Below, piece by piece: positions 56,071 to 64,000 of a DNA stretch of 64,000 bases. Each line of letters begins with the position of its first letter. The stretch's first letter is position 1. The stretch spans positions 1 through 64,000 of the forward strand of contig MEPB01000069.1 in NCBI GenBank assembly GCA_001769385.1, in the 5' to 3' direction. Source of the stretch: Bacteroidetes bacterium RIFCSPLOWO2_12_FULL_35_15. GTDB taxonomy: Bacteria; Bacteroidota; Bacteroidia; 2-12-FULL-35-15. A program made the translations under genes and the position numbers. The notes under the pieces are model-generated. The model was given only the letters and a program-made list of their open reading frames with translations. It was not told the origin of the DNA and searched no databases.

Positions 56071-56092
56071 GTCCCGCAATTTTGCGGGACGC
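56071..56092 (-). terminator. Terminator of dnaK
   Basis: 9-bp perfect stem CGTCCCGCA/TGCGGGACG, AATT-type loop of four, then a T-run on the minus strand, 25 bases past the dnaK stop. Confidence 0.9.
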
Positions 56093-56117
56093 CATAAAAC
56101 ACAAACTAAAACAAAAA

Positions 56118-58028
56118 CTATTTTTTATCTTCTTTAACTTCCTCAAAATCAACATCGGTTACTTCGCTGTCAGCTTTTGCTTCTGCTCCGGCATTTCCTT
56201 GAGGATTTGCATTCGCATCAGCACCTTGGGTTGCATTGTACATGTCTTGAGAAGCGGCTTGCCATCCGGCATTTAGTTTTTCTAAAGCAGCATCTATACC
56301 TGGCAGATCTCTTGATCCATGTGCTGTTTTTAATTCTACTAAAGCACTTTCGATAACTGATTTTTTTTCTGCCGGAATTTTTTCTCCATATTCTTTTAAT
56401 TGTTTTTCAGTTTGAAAAATCATTGAATCTGCAGTATTGATCTTTTCAGTTTCTTCTTTTGCTTTTTTATCTGATTCAGCATTTGCTTCCGCATCAGCTT
56501 TCATGCGTTTGATCTCATCATCACTCAATCCTGATTTTGCTTCAATACGGATGTTATGTGATTTTCCTGTTGCTTTATCTTTTGCAGATACTTGTAAGAT
56601 ACCATTCGCATCAATGTCAAATGTCACTTCTACTTGAGGCACACCGCGTGGTGCAGGAGGAATTCCATCTAAATTAAATTCACCAAGTTTACGATTGTCG
56701 CGAGCCATAGCGCGTTCACCTTGATATACTACAATTTGTACGGAAGGTTGATTATCACTTGCTGTTGAGAATGTTTCTGATTTTTTAGTTGGAATGGTTG
56801 TATTCGATTCAATTAATTTTGTGAATACGCCTCCCATTGTTTCGATACCTAATGAAAGCGGAGTAACATCTAAAAGTAATACATCTTTTACTTCACCTGT
56901 TAATACCCCACCTTGTATTGCAGCACCGATAGCAACTACTTCATCAGGATTAACTCCTTTTGAAGGGGCTTTCCCAAAGAATTTTTGTACCGCATCTACA
57001 ATTGCAGGAATACGTGTTGAGCCACCTACTAAAATAATTTCATCAATATCTGTAGTACTCAAACCGGCATTTTTTAAAGCTGTTTTGCAGGGTTCGATGG
57101 TTCTTTTAATTAGATCATCAACCAATTGCTCAAATTTCGCTTTTGTTAAGGAACGTACCAAGTGTTTTGGAATGCCATCAACAGGCATAATGTAAGGCAG
57201 ATTGATTTCCGTTGTAGCTGAGCTGGATAATTCTATTTTCGCTTTTTCAGCAGCTTCTTTCAAACGCTGTAACGCCATTGGGTCTTTTGATAAGTCAATA
57301 CCATTTTCAGATTTGAATTCAGCAACTAACCAATCGATAATTTTATGGTCAAAGTCATCGCCACCTAAATGGGTGTCACCATCAGTTGATTTAACTTCAA
57401 ATACACCATCACCAAGTTCAAGAACAGATACGTCATGAGTTCCACCACCACAATCAAACACTACAATTTTCATTTCCTTCCCTCTTTTATCAAGACCGTA
57501 AGCTAAAGCAGCAGCAGTAGGTTCGTTAATGATACGCTTCACTTTTAAACCTGCAATTTCACCTGCTTCTTTTGTAGCCTGACGTTGTGCATCATTAAAA
57601 TAGGCAGGAACAGTAATAACCGCTTCTGATACTTCATGTCCCAGATAATCTTCAGCAGTTTTTTTCATTTTCTGAAGAATGATTGCCGAAATTTCCTGAG
57701 GAGTATATTTTCTGTCATCAATTTGAACACGAGGGGTGTTGTTGTCACCTTTCACTACTTTATAAGGAACACGGGTAGCTTCTTTTGTAATTTCATCAAA
57801 TGTATGTCCCATAAAACGTTTAATAGAATATACCGTTTTTGTAGGGTTAGTTATTGCCTGACGTTTTGCAGGATCACCAACTTTACGTTCACCATTCTCT
57901 ACAAATGCTACAATCGAAGGAGTTGTTCTTTTTCCTTCACTGTTCGGAATTACAACCGGCTCATTACCTTCCATTACTGAAACACAAGAGTTAGTTGTTC
58001 CTAAGTCAATACCAATTATTTTACTCAT
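56118..58028 (-). CDS. dnaK: Chaperone protein DnaK (Hsp70)
   Basis: ATP-dependent chaperone that binds unfolded chains, with DnaJ and GrpE. 636 residues: ATPase domain ([20 protein letters not shown] at 4-23, and [17 protein letters not shown]), the interdomain linker [13 protein letters not shown], substrate domain and the acidic EEVKEDKK tail. It stands alone; dnaJ and grpE are not adjacent. No CIRCE operator is seen; the leader instead holds three inverted repeats (58047-58066, 58096-58116, 58106-58137). Confidence 0.98.
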   Translation of the reverse strand: MSKIIGIDLGTTNSCVSVMEGNEPVVIPNSEGKRTTPSIVAFVENGERKVGDPAKRQAITNPTKTVYSIKRFMGHTFDEITKEATRVPYKVVKGDNNTPRVQIDDRKYTPQEISAIILQKMKKTAEDYLGHEVSEAVITVPAYFNDAQRQATKEAGEIAGLKVKRIINEPTAAALAYGLDKRGKEMKIVVFDCGGGTHDVSVLELGDGVFEVKSTDGDTHLGGDDFDHKIIDWLVAEFKSENGIDLSKDPMALQRLKEAAEKAKIELSSSATTEINLPYIMPVDGIPKHLVRSLTKAKFEQLVDDLIKRTIEPCKTALKNAGLSTTDIDEIILVGGSTRIPAIVDAVQKFFGKAPSKGVNPDEVVAIGAAIQGGVLTGEVKDVLLLDVTPLSLGIETMGGVFTKLIESNTTIPTKKSETFSTASDNQPSVQIVVYQGERAMARDNRKLGEFNLDGIPPAPRGVPQVEVTFDIDANGILQVSAKDKATGKSHNIRIEAKSGLSDDEIKRMKADAEANAESDKKAKEETEKINTADSMIFQTEKQLKEYGEKIPAEKKSVIESALVELKTAHGSRDLPGIDAALEKLNAGWQAASQDMYNATQGADANANPQGNAGAEAKADSEVTDVDFEEVKEDKK

Positions 58029-58046
58029 AATATTTAGATTTATTTG

Positions 58047-58066
58047 CCTGCCTGACAGTAGGCAGG
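58047..58066 (-). repeat. CCTGCCT inverted repeat in the dnaK leader
   Basis: CCTGCCT (58047-58053) and AGGCAGG (58060-58066), loop of six. This GC-rich unit is unlike its AT-rich surroundings, and partial copies (CTGCCTG) occur near 59470. Such a sequence could be a genome-wide small repeat. Confidence 0.6.
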
Positions 58067-58095
58067 TTACAATTTTTTTTTAACGATTTGACTTT

Positions 58096-58137
58096 TTCAA
58101 TGATTATGCCATTGAATATTAGCCGAAATATTGGCAT
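58096..58137 (-). promoter_or_regulatory. Overlapping inverted repeats upstream of dnaK
   Basis: Two overlapping structures: TTCAATG/CATTGAA (58096-58116, loop of 7) and ATGCC...AATATT/AATATTGGCAT (58106-58137). They compete for the same bases. They may be an operator or an RNA thermosensor for heat-shock control, but no known motif matches. Confidence 0.4.
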
Positions 58138-58145
58138 AAAAAAAG

Positions 58146-58167
58146 CGCCACAATCAAATGTGGCGCA
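58146..58167 (-). terminator. Terminator of the DUF4249-like lipoprotein gene
   Basis: 8-bp GC-rich stem GCGCCACA/TGTGGCGC, loop of six, T-run on the minus strand, 30 bases past the stop codon. Confidence 0.9.
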
Positions 58168-58196
58168 ATATTTTATGACAAAGCGACAGAAGAAAA

Positions 58197-59255
58197 TTAG
58201 TGACAGCCCGTCCAAACTCCTGCACCATTAATGTTATCTAAGAACCTGAGAGTACATGTATATTGCCCACCCGAAATTGAATCAAGAGTGGCAGAACTAT
58301 TAGTAGTATTTGGTTTTAATGGTTTTGATAACGGTGCTTTATTTAAACGTGCCGAAAATATTCCTAACCCATTCGTAATATTTGTGAATACAGGTTTTTC
58401 CTGAATGATTCCGGTAGAAGGTTTATTCACTTCCATATAAGTGTGTAATTCTTCTCCTGCTGAAATCAGCAAAAAATCAACTTTCCCGGGGATTCGTCTT
58501 AAAACATTTGGGTCATCAACAATATGGGTTCCGATAAAATGTAAAAATTCTTGTCCCCGAAATTCTACTGCCATTTGTTCTCCACCTTTAATATCGTTAG
58601 TTGTTTGTTCAGGAAAGAACCAATCCAGAGAATTTGCAATGTTACCTGTTGATGTTGAATCAATATAGTTAAATCGGATAATTAACTGATAAATTTTTGC
58701 GTTTTTACCTGTTGTCCAGTTGACATGAAAATTATAATTATTATTAGTTGGAATAACAAAACCAACCGGAGAAAGATTATTAGGAGGGCTGGTAATAATG
58801 GCATCAGTTACTAATGATGTTTTTGAACTTACTTCAGTTCCTGTTTCGTTATTCTTTATTATTAATTGATAATCACTACTAGTGTTTATCATACCGGGGG
58901 CTGATGCGAAAGAATAAATTGCATTGCTCTGGTCAGGTCCATAAAATGTTCCTGGATCTTTTGGAACCGTATTGTCGGGCGATAAATTATATTCAGACCC
59001 ATCGGAAAGCCTTTTGATCCTGACACTTAAAGAATTTATAAACTGAACAGAATCTTTTATTTGTGCATAGGCAAAAGCGTTTCCTTCACCTAAAAATGCT
59101 TTGTTGATCTTTATATATTGTTTGGGTTGCGACTGGTCCAATAGTCCGTAAACAACTAATGTTTCTTTGTAATTCCCGATTACTTCCAGGTCTGTACTGC
59201 AAGCGGAGAGTATTGAGATACCTGCAATTAAAAAATAATTTATTCTTTTTTTCAC
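58197..59255 (-). CDS. DUF4249-family lipoprotein
   Basis: 352 residues if started at GTG 59255; this gives a signal peptide with lipobox SILSAC (Cys about residue 19). A longer ATG frame from 59336 adds 27 basic residues that do not look like a signal peptide. The body has the pattern of DUF4249 lipoproteins, which are usually partners of a TonB-dependent receptor in Bacteroidota (LVVYGLLDQSQPKQYIKINK after the signal). No receptor gene is nearby, so this copy is an orphan. Function not known. Divergent from panB. Confidence 0.75.
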   Translation of the reverse strand: MKKRINYFLIAGISILSACSTDLEVIGNYKETLVVYGLLDQSQPKQYIKINKAFLGEGNAFAYAQIKDSVQFINSLSVRIKRLSDGSEYNLSPDNTVPKDPGTFYGPDQSNAIYSFASAPGMINTSSDYQLIIKNNETGTEVSSKTSLVTDAIITSPPNNLSPVGFVIPTNNNYNFHVNWTTGKNAKIYQLIIRFNYIDSTSTGNIANSLDWFFPEQTTNDIKGGEQMAVEFRGQEFLHFIGTHIVDDPNVLRRIPGKVDFLLISAGEELHTYMEVNKPSTGIIQEKPVFTNITNGLGIFSARLNKAPLSKPLKPNTTNSSATLDSISGGQYTCTLRFLDNINGAGVWTGCH

Positions 59256-59396
59256 GCGTAAAATTCTTTTAATTAGGGGATGATCGAATAACAAATGTAA
59301 GGATTTATTTAATTTTTTTTTATTTAAAATTTGCACGGTAAAATTTTGAGGATAAACGGTTCCGTTTCGAATAAAATAGAATCAAAAAACAATTTG

Positions 59397-59404
59397 TAGT
59401 TTTG
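59397..59404 (+). promoter_or_regulatory. Candidate -7 box for panB
   Basis: TAGTTTTG, exact TANNTTTG, about 145 bases before panB; the -33 box is not clear. The phased repeat region lies between it and the gene. Confidence 0.45.
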
Positions 59405-59408
59405 TGGG

Positions 59409-59548
59409 TCGGTTAATTAAGTTGATTAAATAAAATAAGTTAATTAAGGAATTACGTTAACTAATTAATCTGCCTGTCAATTAACCAATAACCTAAATTA
59501 ACCAACAACCTAATTAACCTTTAACTAATTAACAAATCAACCAAAATA
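59409..59548 (+). repeat. Phased 8-mer inverted repeat upstream of panB
   Basis: Units such as TTAATTAA, CTAATTAA, TCAATTAA and CTAATTAA recur in 8-base phase over about 140 bases. GGTTAATTAA on the left is answered by TTAATTAACC types on the right, so the leader of panB mRNA could fold into a long hairpin. Confidence 0.75.
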
Positions 59549-59549
59549 A

Positions 59550-60365
59550 ATGTCAGTCCATAAAGAAATAAAAAAGGTTACTACGCATGTGTTACTAGAG
59601 ATGAAGCACAAAGGAGAAAAAATATCAATGCTTACTGCCTATGATTATACGATGGCAAAAATTGTTGATCATGCCGGAATAGATGTTATTTTAGTTGGCG
59701 ATTCTGCATCAAATGTAATGGCAGGACATGAAACAACGTTGCCAATTACCTTGGATCAAATGATCTATCATGCCTCATCTGTTGTTCGTGCGGTTGACAG
59801 AGCATTGATAGTTGTAGATCTACCATTCGGAACTTATCAGGGAAACTCAAAAGAAGCTTTGAACTCTGCAATTCGGATCATGAAAGAAAGCGGAGCTCAT
59901 GCCGTGAAATTAGAAGGAGGTAAAGAAATCACTGAATCGATTCAACGTATTCTAACTGCCGGGATTCCGGTGATGGGGCATTTAGGTTTAACTCCACAAA
60001 GCATTTATAAATTTGGAACCTATAATGTAAGAGCGAAAGAAGAAGCAGAAGCACAAAAGTTAATTGAAGATGCTCATGCACTTGAAAAAGCAGGTTGTTT
60101 CGCATTGGTATTGGAAAAAATTCCGGCAAAATTAGCAGAAGAAGTTGCAAAAGAATTGACAATTCCTGTAATTGGAATAGGTGCCGGTGGAGGTGTAGAT
60201 GGACAAGTATTGGTTTTTCATGATATGGTGGGTTTAACTCATGAATTCAGTCCCCGGTTTTTAAGACGCTATCTGAATTTATATGATGATATAAAAGGTG
60301 CTGTTGGTGAATATATAAAGGATGTGAAATCGAAAGACTTTCCTAATAAGGAGGAGCAGTACTAG
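59550..60365 (+). CDS. panB: 3-methyl-2-oxobutanoate hydroxymethyltransferase
   Basis: First committed enzyme of pantothenate synthesis: transfers a hydroxymethyl group from 5,10-methylene-THF to ketoisovalerate. 271 residues, TIM-barrel family with [20 protein letters not shown] near the N-terminus, the metal site [12 protein letters not shown], and [14 protein letters not shown]. Full length. Pantothenate is the source of phosphopantetheine, so this gene is only loosely connected to the ACP cassette. It precedes an rluA-family gene on the same strand. Confidence 0.97.
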   Translation: MSVHKEIKKVTTHVLLEMKHKGEKISMLTAYDYTMAKIVDHAGIDVILVGDSASNVMAGHETTLPITLDQMIYHASSVVRAVDRALIVVDLPFGTYQGNSKEALNSAIRIMKESGAHAVKLEGGKEITESIQRILTAGIPVMGHLGLTPQSIYKFGTYNVRAKEEAEAQKLIEDAHALEKAGCFALVLEKIPAKLAEEVAKELTIPVIGIGAGGGVDGQVLVFHDMVGLTHEFSPRFLRRYLNLYDDIKGAVGEYIKDVKSKDFPNKEEQY

Positions 60366-60377
60366 TTTTCAGTGATC

Positions 60378-60440
60378 AGTTAATTGAGTTAATTAGGGTT
60401 ATTGGGCTCACCTAAATTAAATGAATTAACTAAATAAACC
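60378..60440 (+). repeat. Phased 9-mer inverted repeat between panB and rluA-family gene
   Basis: Seven 9-base units: AGTTAATTG, AGTTAATTA, GGGTTATTG, GGCTCACCT, AAATTAAAT, GAATTAACT, AAATAAACC. The first and sixth are complementary, as are the third and seventh in part. Same design as the ribosomal spacers, with a longer unit. Confidence 0.7.
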
Positions 60441-60447
60441 ATTTACT

Positions 60448-61134
60448 TTGACACAACTAGAAATATTATACGAAGACAATCATATCATTGCTGTTAACAA
60501 ACGTCCATCAGACATTGTGCAAGGTGATAAAACCGGTGATACTCCTTTAAGTGATTTCGTAAAACAATACGTAAAAGAAAAATACGATAAACCAGGTGAC
60601 GTATTTATCGGAACGGTTCATCGTATCGATCGACCGGTAAGTGGCATCGTGCTTTTTGCTCGTACCAGCAAGGCTTTGGCCAGGTTAAATGCAATGTTTC
60701 AAAGCAAAGAAATTCAAAAAACATATTGGGCAGTTGTAAAAAATCGACCTGAAAAAGAAAGCGGGAAACTTATTCATTATTTAATAAAAAATGAAGCAAA
60801 AAATATGTCGCGTGCTTTTGAAAAAGAAACACCCGGTGCATTACGTTCGGAGTTAGATTATGAATTAATTTGCAGTTTAGATAATTATCATTTGCTGGAA
60901 GTGAAACCTCAAACAGGTCGTCATCACCAAATACGAGTTCAGCTTTCAAAAATTGGTTGCCCGATAAAAGGCGATCTGAAATATGGATTTGACAGAAGTA
61001 ATAAAGATAAATCCATCCATTTACATGCCCGCAAAATAGAATTCATTCATCCTATAAAAAAGGAAAATATTGTGATTGTTGCTCCACCACCGAATGATGT
61101 TTTGTGGAATGAGTTTGTGAAAAAGGTCGGGTGA
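60448..61134 (+). CDS. RluA-family pseudouridine synthase
   Basis: 228 residues; makes pseudouridine in rRNA or tRNA. Catalytic Asp61 in the family motif HRIDRPVSGIVLF, followed by KPQTGRHHQIRVQL and LHARKIEFIHP. The start is TTG at 60448. It lacks an N-terminal S4 domain, so it is like RluA/RluC-related short members; the target base cannot be told from sequence. It follows panB by 82 bases across a phased repeat. Confidence 0.93.
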   Translation: MTQLEILYEDNHIIAVNKRPSDIVQGDKTGDTPLSDFVKQYVKEKYDKPGDVFIGTVHRIDRPVSGIVLFARTSKALARLNAMFQSKEIQKTYWAVVKNRPEKESGKLIHYLIKNEAKNMSRAFEKETPGALRSELDYELICSLDNYHLLEVKPQTGRHHQIRVQLSKIGCPIKGDLKYGFDRSNKDKSIHLHARKIEFIHPIKKENIVIVAPPPNDVLWNEFVKKVG

Positions 61135-61176
61135 TTTTTTTAGACAAAATCTTTATCCTAGAGTTTTTTCTTGCAA

Positions 61177-61323
61177 ATGCACAACACCTCTAAATTATGG
61201 AAGGGCGTTTTTTTTGCATTTACAGAACATACAAAACAATATAAGTTTGCAAATGATTCTGCACATTTTCTTTCATCTTCTATTATTACTCAGACAAATC
61301 TATTTCCAAAAGATCTGAAATGA
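61177..61323 (+). CDS. Possible 48-residue protein, uncertain
   Basis: An open frame of 48 codons (MHNTSKLWKGVFFAFTEHTK ...) in the gap between the RluA-family gene and a convergent secreted-protein gene. Not recognised, no clear promoter or ribosome-binding site. It could be chance, a remnant, or a small protein. Confidence 0.2.
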   Translation: MHNTSKLWKGVFFAFTEHTKQYKFANDSAHFLSSSIITQTNLFPKDLK

Positions 61324-61325
61324 TC

Positions 61326-62345
61326 TTACTCCTTTATTATTTTTTTAGTCATTACAATTTCATTTTGATCATTTGATAATTGAACGAAATAAAATCCTTT
61401 CATCAATCCTGAAATATCAAGATCATTTGTAAGTTTTGCTTTTAATACAACCTGGCCAAATGTATTAAAGATAGTTACCGAACCTGTTGTGGAGCAATTA
61501 ATGTTTAAGACGTTTTTAGCAGGATTAGGATAAATAACAGTTGATTCTAATGGGTTGTAAATGGGTTGAATTTCTGTTGGTAAAATAAGTGGTGGATTAG
61601 TAACGTAATGAACTGATTTAGCTTGTTGAACTCCATTTTTCTTTTTTAAAGGATTAGCATAAAGCAGATATGCTCTGTGTCCGGCATCAACCCAAATGTA
61701 TTCTTCGATATTCCAGACACTTTTTGAAATAAAATTTGTTCCTGAAAAAAGCGAGTCAACCTCATAGTGTATGATCTTGTAGCGTAAAACATTCGTGTAT
61801 GTTGCATTGGGTAATATAAGCGTTCCGGATCCATCTGCAGTAGTTGTTCTGGAATGATAGGAGTGATTTTTTATACCACTGGTATTGTAATATGCAAATG
61901 AAATGGAAGAGTCGTAAAACGTATTCAGATAAGTAAATGGAAAAATCATTGCTTTATCGGTATTGGAATATATTGTTGAATCAATCACTCCTCCAGATGT
62001 TCCAACTATAGTAGTCGAATCGTTTTGGGTGTTGTAAAATTGATAGTTTGTTGAAGTCCCTGAAATAGTTTTTTCCGCCCTGTTTGAAGAAGGATATAAA
62101 GTTGGGTAGGGTGTGCTGGATGGATCCATGGTGTACCGGTAAACGGTCCCAATGTTATTAAGAGTTGAAAAATCCCAGGTTACTCCTACGCCAGAAGCTC
62201 CCTGATATAATCCTAAAGTATCCGATCTGTAAACAATGATACTGTCACCAATTATTTGTGAATTAGCTAAAGTAATGGTTTGAGCTTTTGTGGTTATCAT
62301 TAATGAGAAAATGAATCCACATATTAAGAGTAGTTTTGTTTTCAT
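61326..62345 (-). CDS. Secreted protein with T9SS type A sorting domain
   Basis: 339 residues from ATG 62345 (MKTKLLLICGFIFSLMITTK, signal peptide); a frame starting 7 codons earlier is less likely. The central region of about 230 residues is not recognised; it begins with ITLANSQIIGDSIIVYRSD and looks like beta structure. The C-terminal 75 residues are a type A CTD (VIYPNPAKNVLNI ... VTIFNTFGQVV). Probably exported and anchored on the cell surface. It faces the RluA-family gene (convergent). Confidence 0.85.
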   Translation of the reverse strand: MKTKLLLICGFIFSLMITTKAQTITLANSQIIGDSIIVYRSDTLGLYQGASGVGVTWDFSTLNNIGTVYRYTMDPSSTPYPTLYPSSNRAEKTISGTSTNYQFYNTQNDSTTIVGTSGGVIDSTIYSNTDKAMIFPFTYLNTFYDSSISFAYYNTSGIKNHSYHSRTTTADGSGTLILPNATYTNVLRYKIIHYEVDSLFSGTNFISKSVWNIEEYIWVDAGHRAYLLYANPLKKKNGVQQAKSVHYVTNPPLILPTEIQPIYNPLESTVIYPNPAKNVLNINCSTTGSVTIFNTFGQVVLKAKLTNDLDISGLMKGFYFVQLSNDQNEIVMTKKIIKE

Positions 62346-62509
62346 TTTTTTTGTATAAAGTTTCATTTTTATTTAAAGATCCAATTAGTATTTTTTTGCA
62401 TTATGTAATAATGTGAAGGTTTGTTTCTTTATTCAAATGTATAATAATTTACAACAATCCCTAATTTTTTTAAAAATAAAGTATAATTCTGATTTTATAA
62501 GTCAGATTC

Positions 62510-62707
62510 CTAATTAGAGTCTGTCCATAATGTAAAAATTAGCCGCAGATTCGCAGATTAAAATTGAACTACTACGCACTTTTTTGCCACAGATCATGCT
62601 GATTTTCGCGGATTATCCGCCAAGCGGATTCCTTTTTAATCTGCGAATCTGCGGCTTCTATTTTTTTGTTTTAATTTAATCCCACTCTATGGACAGACAC
62701 TAATTAG
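62510..62707. repeat. 198-bp nested inverted-repeat element, MITE-like
   Basis: Outer arms CTAATTAGAGTCTGTCCATA (62510-62529) and TATGGACAGACACTAATTAG (62688-62707) match in 19 of 20 positions as inverted repeats. A perfect 23-bp inner pair is at 62541-62563 and 62634-62656 (core CCGCAGATTCGCAGATT). The centre holds two alternative small hairpins (GCGGAT/ATCCGC, 62608-62620 and 62615-62629). No transposase is present. Its GC-rich arms differ from the flanking AT-rich DNA. Between the T9SS type A gene and arfB. Confidence 0.7.
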
Positions 62708-62741
62708 TATTCCGATAGCTAAGGGAATCGTTATTCGTAAC

Positions 62742-63146
62742 CTACCAATCCTTCTTCCTTAATTTTTTAATTCCCGAATCCCGTTTCTTACTTTCTAAAC
62801 GTCTTTCTTTGGAGCCTTTCGATGGTTTTGTTGCTCTTCGTTTTTTCTGTACCAAAAAAGCTTTAGTCATTAATTCATAAAACTTTTTGATTACAATTTC
62901 TTTATTTCCTAATTGATTTCTCTCTGTTTGAGAAATAATTTGCAACACACCTTCTTTCGAAATTTTATTTTGGAGTTTTGATAAAATGATCTGTTTTTGT
63001 TCTTCGGTAAGCAATGAAGAATTAATAACATCAAAATCAAGTTCCACTTTTGTGGAAACTTTATTTACGTTTTGTCCTCCGGCACCGCCACTTCTGGAGG
63101 TTTTAAAAGTGAATTCCGAATCGAACTGTATTCCTTTGATGTTCAT
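62742..63146 (-). CDS. arfB: Alternative ribosome-rescue factor ArfB (peptidyl-tRNA hydrolase)
   Basis: 134 residues. Rescues ribosomes stalled on non-stop mRNA by hydrolysing peptidyl-tRNA, in place of a release factor. The catalytic GGQ is at 23-25, in SRSGGAGGQNVNKV, and the C-terminal tail is a basic KKRRATKPSKGSKERR segment that enters the mRNA channel. The length fits ArfB (YaeJ) and excludes full-length release factors. Confidence 0.95.
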   Translation of the reverse strand: MNIKGIQFDSEFTFKTSRSGGAGGQNVNKVSTKVELDFDVINSSLLTEEQKQIILSKLQNKISKEGVLQIISQTERNQLGNKEIVIKKFYELMTKAFLVQKKRRATKPSKGSKERRLESKKRDSGIKKLRKKDW

Positions 63147-63177
63147 TGAACAAATTTAAGGATAAATATTTTGTTCT

Positions 63178-63240
63178 AGTTTTTTGCCGTCCTTCGACTA
63201 CGCTCAGGATAAACTCCAACATGACTAAGCGAAGTTTAAC
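63178..63240. repeat. CTTCGACTACGCTCAGG-type sequence
   Basis: CCTTCGACTACGCTCAGGA near 63192, with CTTCG/CGAAG arms enclosing about 33 bases. Similar sequences are scattered through many Bacteroidota genomes, from general familiarity; a related degenerate copy lies near 41776. The rest of this 231-base spacer holds nothing recognised. Confidence 0.45.
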
Positions 63241-63377
63241 ATTTGCTTTTCTTTGTGTCTGTGCCTCTTTAGGGCTTTTTTAGCCTTCGTAAATTAGTTA
63301 ATCGTGAAATTGCAAGCATTAATTGTTAACTTTATATTCTCTTTTTAGAACAACAAAATTTAGCATTCTGTATCACA

Positions 63378-64000
63378 ATGAAATACTTTATAAATCTATT
63401 TTTTTTCTTTTTTCTTAGCACTTTTTGTTTTGCGCAAGACACAACAGTTCAATCGAAAATAAAATACTATTCAGAAAAAACCGATAAATATCTGGATAAA
63501 CAAAAAATGCTTTCCTCCTATTATTCCATAGATAAAAGAGGTGTGTCGGTTTATGCATCAGCACAGGATAAATTAAAAAATAATTCTGAATATTTTGTTC
63601 CATGGCATCAACATCAAGAGTTTTGTAAATATTCAAAGGAATATGATTCCCGGTCATTACTTAAAATTGTTCGTGACAAAAAACTCGACTCTCTTATTTC
63701 TACAACAATAAAAAATGAAAAAGTTGAACCATCGAAAAATAAATTAAAAGGATTTAAAATTGCCATTGATGCCGGTCATATAGCAGGTGATATTGCTATG
63801 GGCGAACTTGAAAAAAAATATTTAGATTTCAAAAAAGATTCAATAAAAGGCTTACCGGATTCTATTCAAATTGCAGAGGGAATGTTAACATTTGCAACTG
63901 CAAAATTATTAAAAGAGAAATTAGAAGCGGAAGGAGCAGAAGTTTTTTTGACCCGAAAATGCAATGGCTGCTCAGCCTTCGGAAAAACCTTTGAGCAGTG
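63378..64000 (+). CDS. N-acetylmuramoyl-L-alanine amidase, partial (cut by window end)
   Basis: First 207 codons; the frame runs off the window. Signal peptide at about 1-20 (YFINLFFFFFLSTFCFAQ). Then a region of about 110 residues not recognised, followed by a domain start FKIAIDAGHIAGD with the zinc-ligand His in DAGH, a likely Glu ligand in QIAEGMLTFATAKLL, and AEVFLTRKC. These are the first elements of the amidase_3 family, which cleaves peptide stems from peptidoglycan. The rest of the catalytic domain lies beyond 64000. The start is the ATG at 63378. Confidence 0.85.
   Translation, partial: MKYFINLFFFFFLSTFCFAQDTTVQSKIKYYSEKTDKYLDKQKMLSSYYSIDKRGVSVYASAQDKLKNNSEYFVPWHQHQEFCKYSKEYDSRSLLKIVRDKKLDSLISTTIKNEKVEPSKNKLKGFKIAIDAGHIAGDIAMGELEKKYLDFKKDSIKGLPDSIQIAEGMLTFATAKLLKEKLEAEGAEVFLTRKCNGCSAFGKTFEQ

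Noticed and set aside
55998-56102. Longer endonuclease frame starting at 56102
   Set aside because: It would translate through the dnaK terminator; the ATG at 55997 starts a normal signal peptide.
58029-58200. CIRCE operator for dnaK
   Set aside because: No TTAGCACTC-N9-GAGTGCTAA pattern is present; other inverted repeats were recorded instead.
59400-59549. Riboswitch before panB
   Set aside because: The leader is made of short phased AT-rich units; no known riboswitch core was seen.
63415-63657. Minus-strand 80-residue frame
   Set aside because: Antisense to the amidase gene, whose signal peptide and catalytic motifs read clearly on the plus strand.

Overview
The window comes from an AT-rich member of the Bacteroidota. 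The gene order supports this (a fused str-S10-spc-alpha ribosomal cluster ending rpoA-rplQ-carA). So do the type IX secretion (T9SS) C-terminal sorting domains of both type A and type B, the zinc-free forms of S14 and L36, and several promoters with the Bacteroidota -7 box TANNTTTG. No rRNA, tRNA or CRISPR array was seen.

Layout. 1-2333: a five-PAS sensor protein that ends in a histidine-kinase-like H-box helix without an ATPase domain. 2451-22888: carA followed (reading against the + strand) by 32 translation, secretion and transcription genes, all on the minus strand, from rplQ back to rpsL. 23098-33300: a small secreted protein and a 3235-residue secreted repeat protein that appear to be one transcript. 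33555-35537: a GT-C/TPR membrane protein. 35672-40370: a tight plus-strand cassette of two KAS III enzymes, an acyl carrier protein, an SDR reductase, a polyprenyl-phosphate-type glycosyltransferase and a GNAT acyltransferase. 40444-47176: surface-glycan tailoring genes (two membrane O-acyltransferases, three sulfotransferases, one glycosyltransferase). 47263-53379: a second giant T9SS protein (2038 residues) with a glycine-rich block and tandem beta domains. 53818-64000: mixed housekeeping and secreted genes (cold-shock protein, lipoprotein hydrolase, secreted endonuclease, dnaK, DUF4249-like lipoprotein, panB, RluA-type pseudouridine synthase, a T9SS type A protein, arfB, and the start of an N-acetylmuramoyl-L-alanine amidase cut by the window end).

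How the parts fit. The ribosomal block supplies the translation machinery and SecY. Between the two giant surface proteins lies what looks like a glycan decoration island: the KAS III/ACP/SDR/GNAT set could build and transfer a short hydroxyacyl group to an amino sugar, and the membrane acyltransferases and sulfotransferases could modify the finished glycan further. That pathway is inferred from families and gene order only.

The most unusual signal is not a gene. Almost every spacer longer than about 50 bases in the ribosomal cluster, and both spacers around panB, carries an inverted repeat. In many of them both arms are built from short units in strict phase: 7-mers in some spacers, 8-mers in others, 9-mers in one. 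The unit sequence differs from spacer to spacer but the architecture is shared. I know of no named element of this kind.
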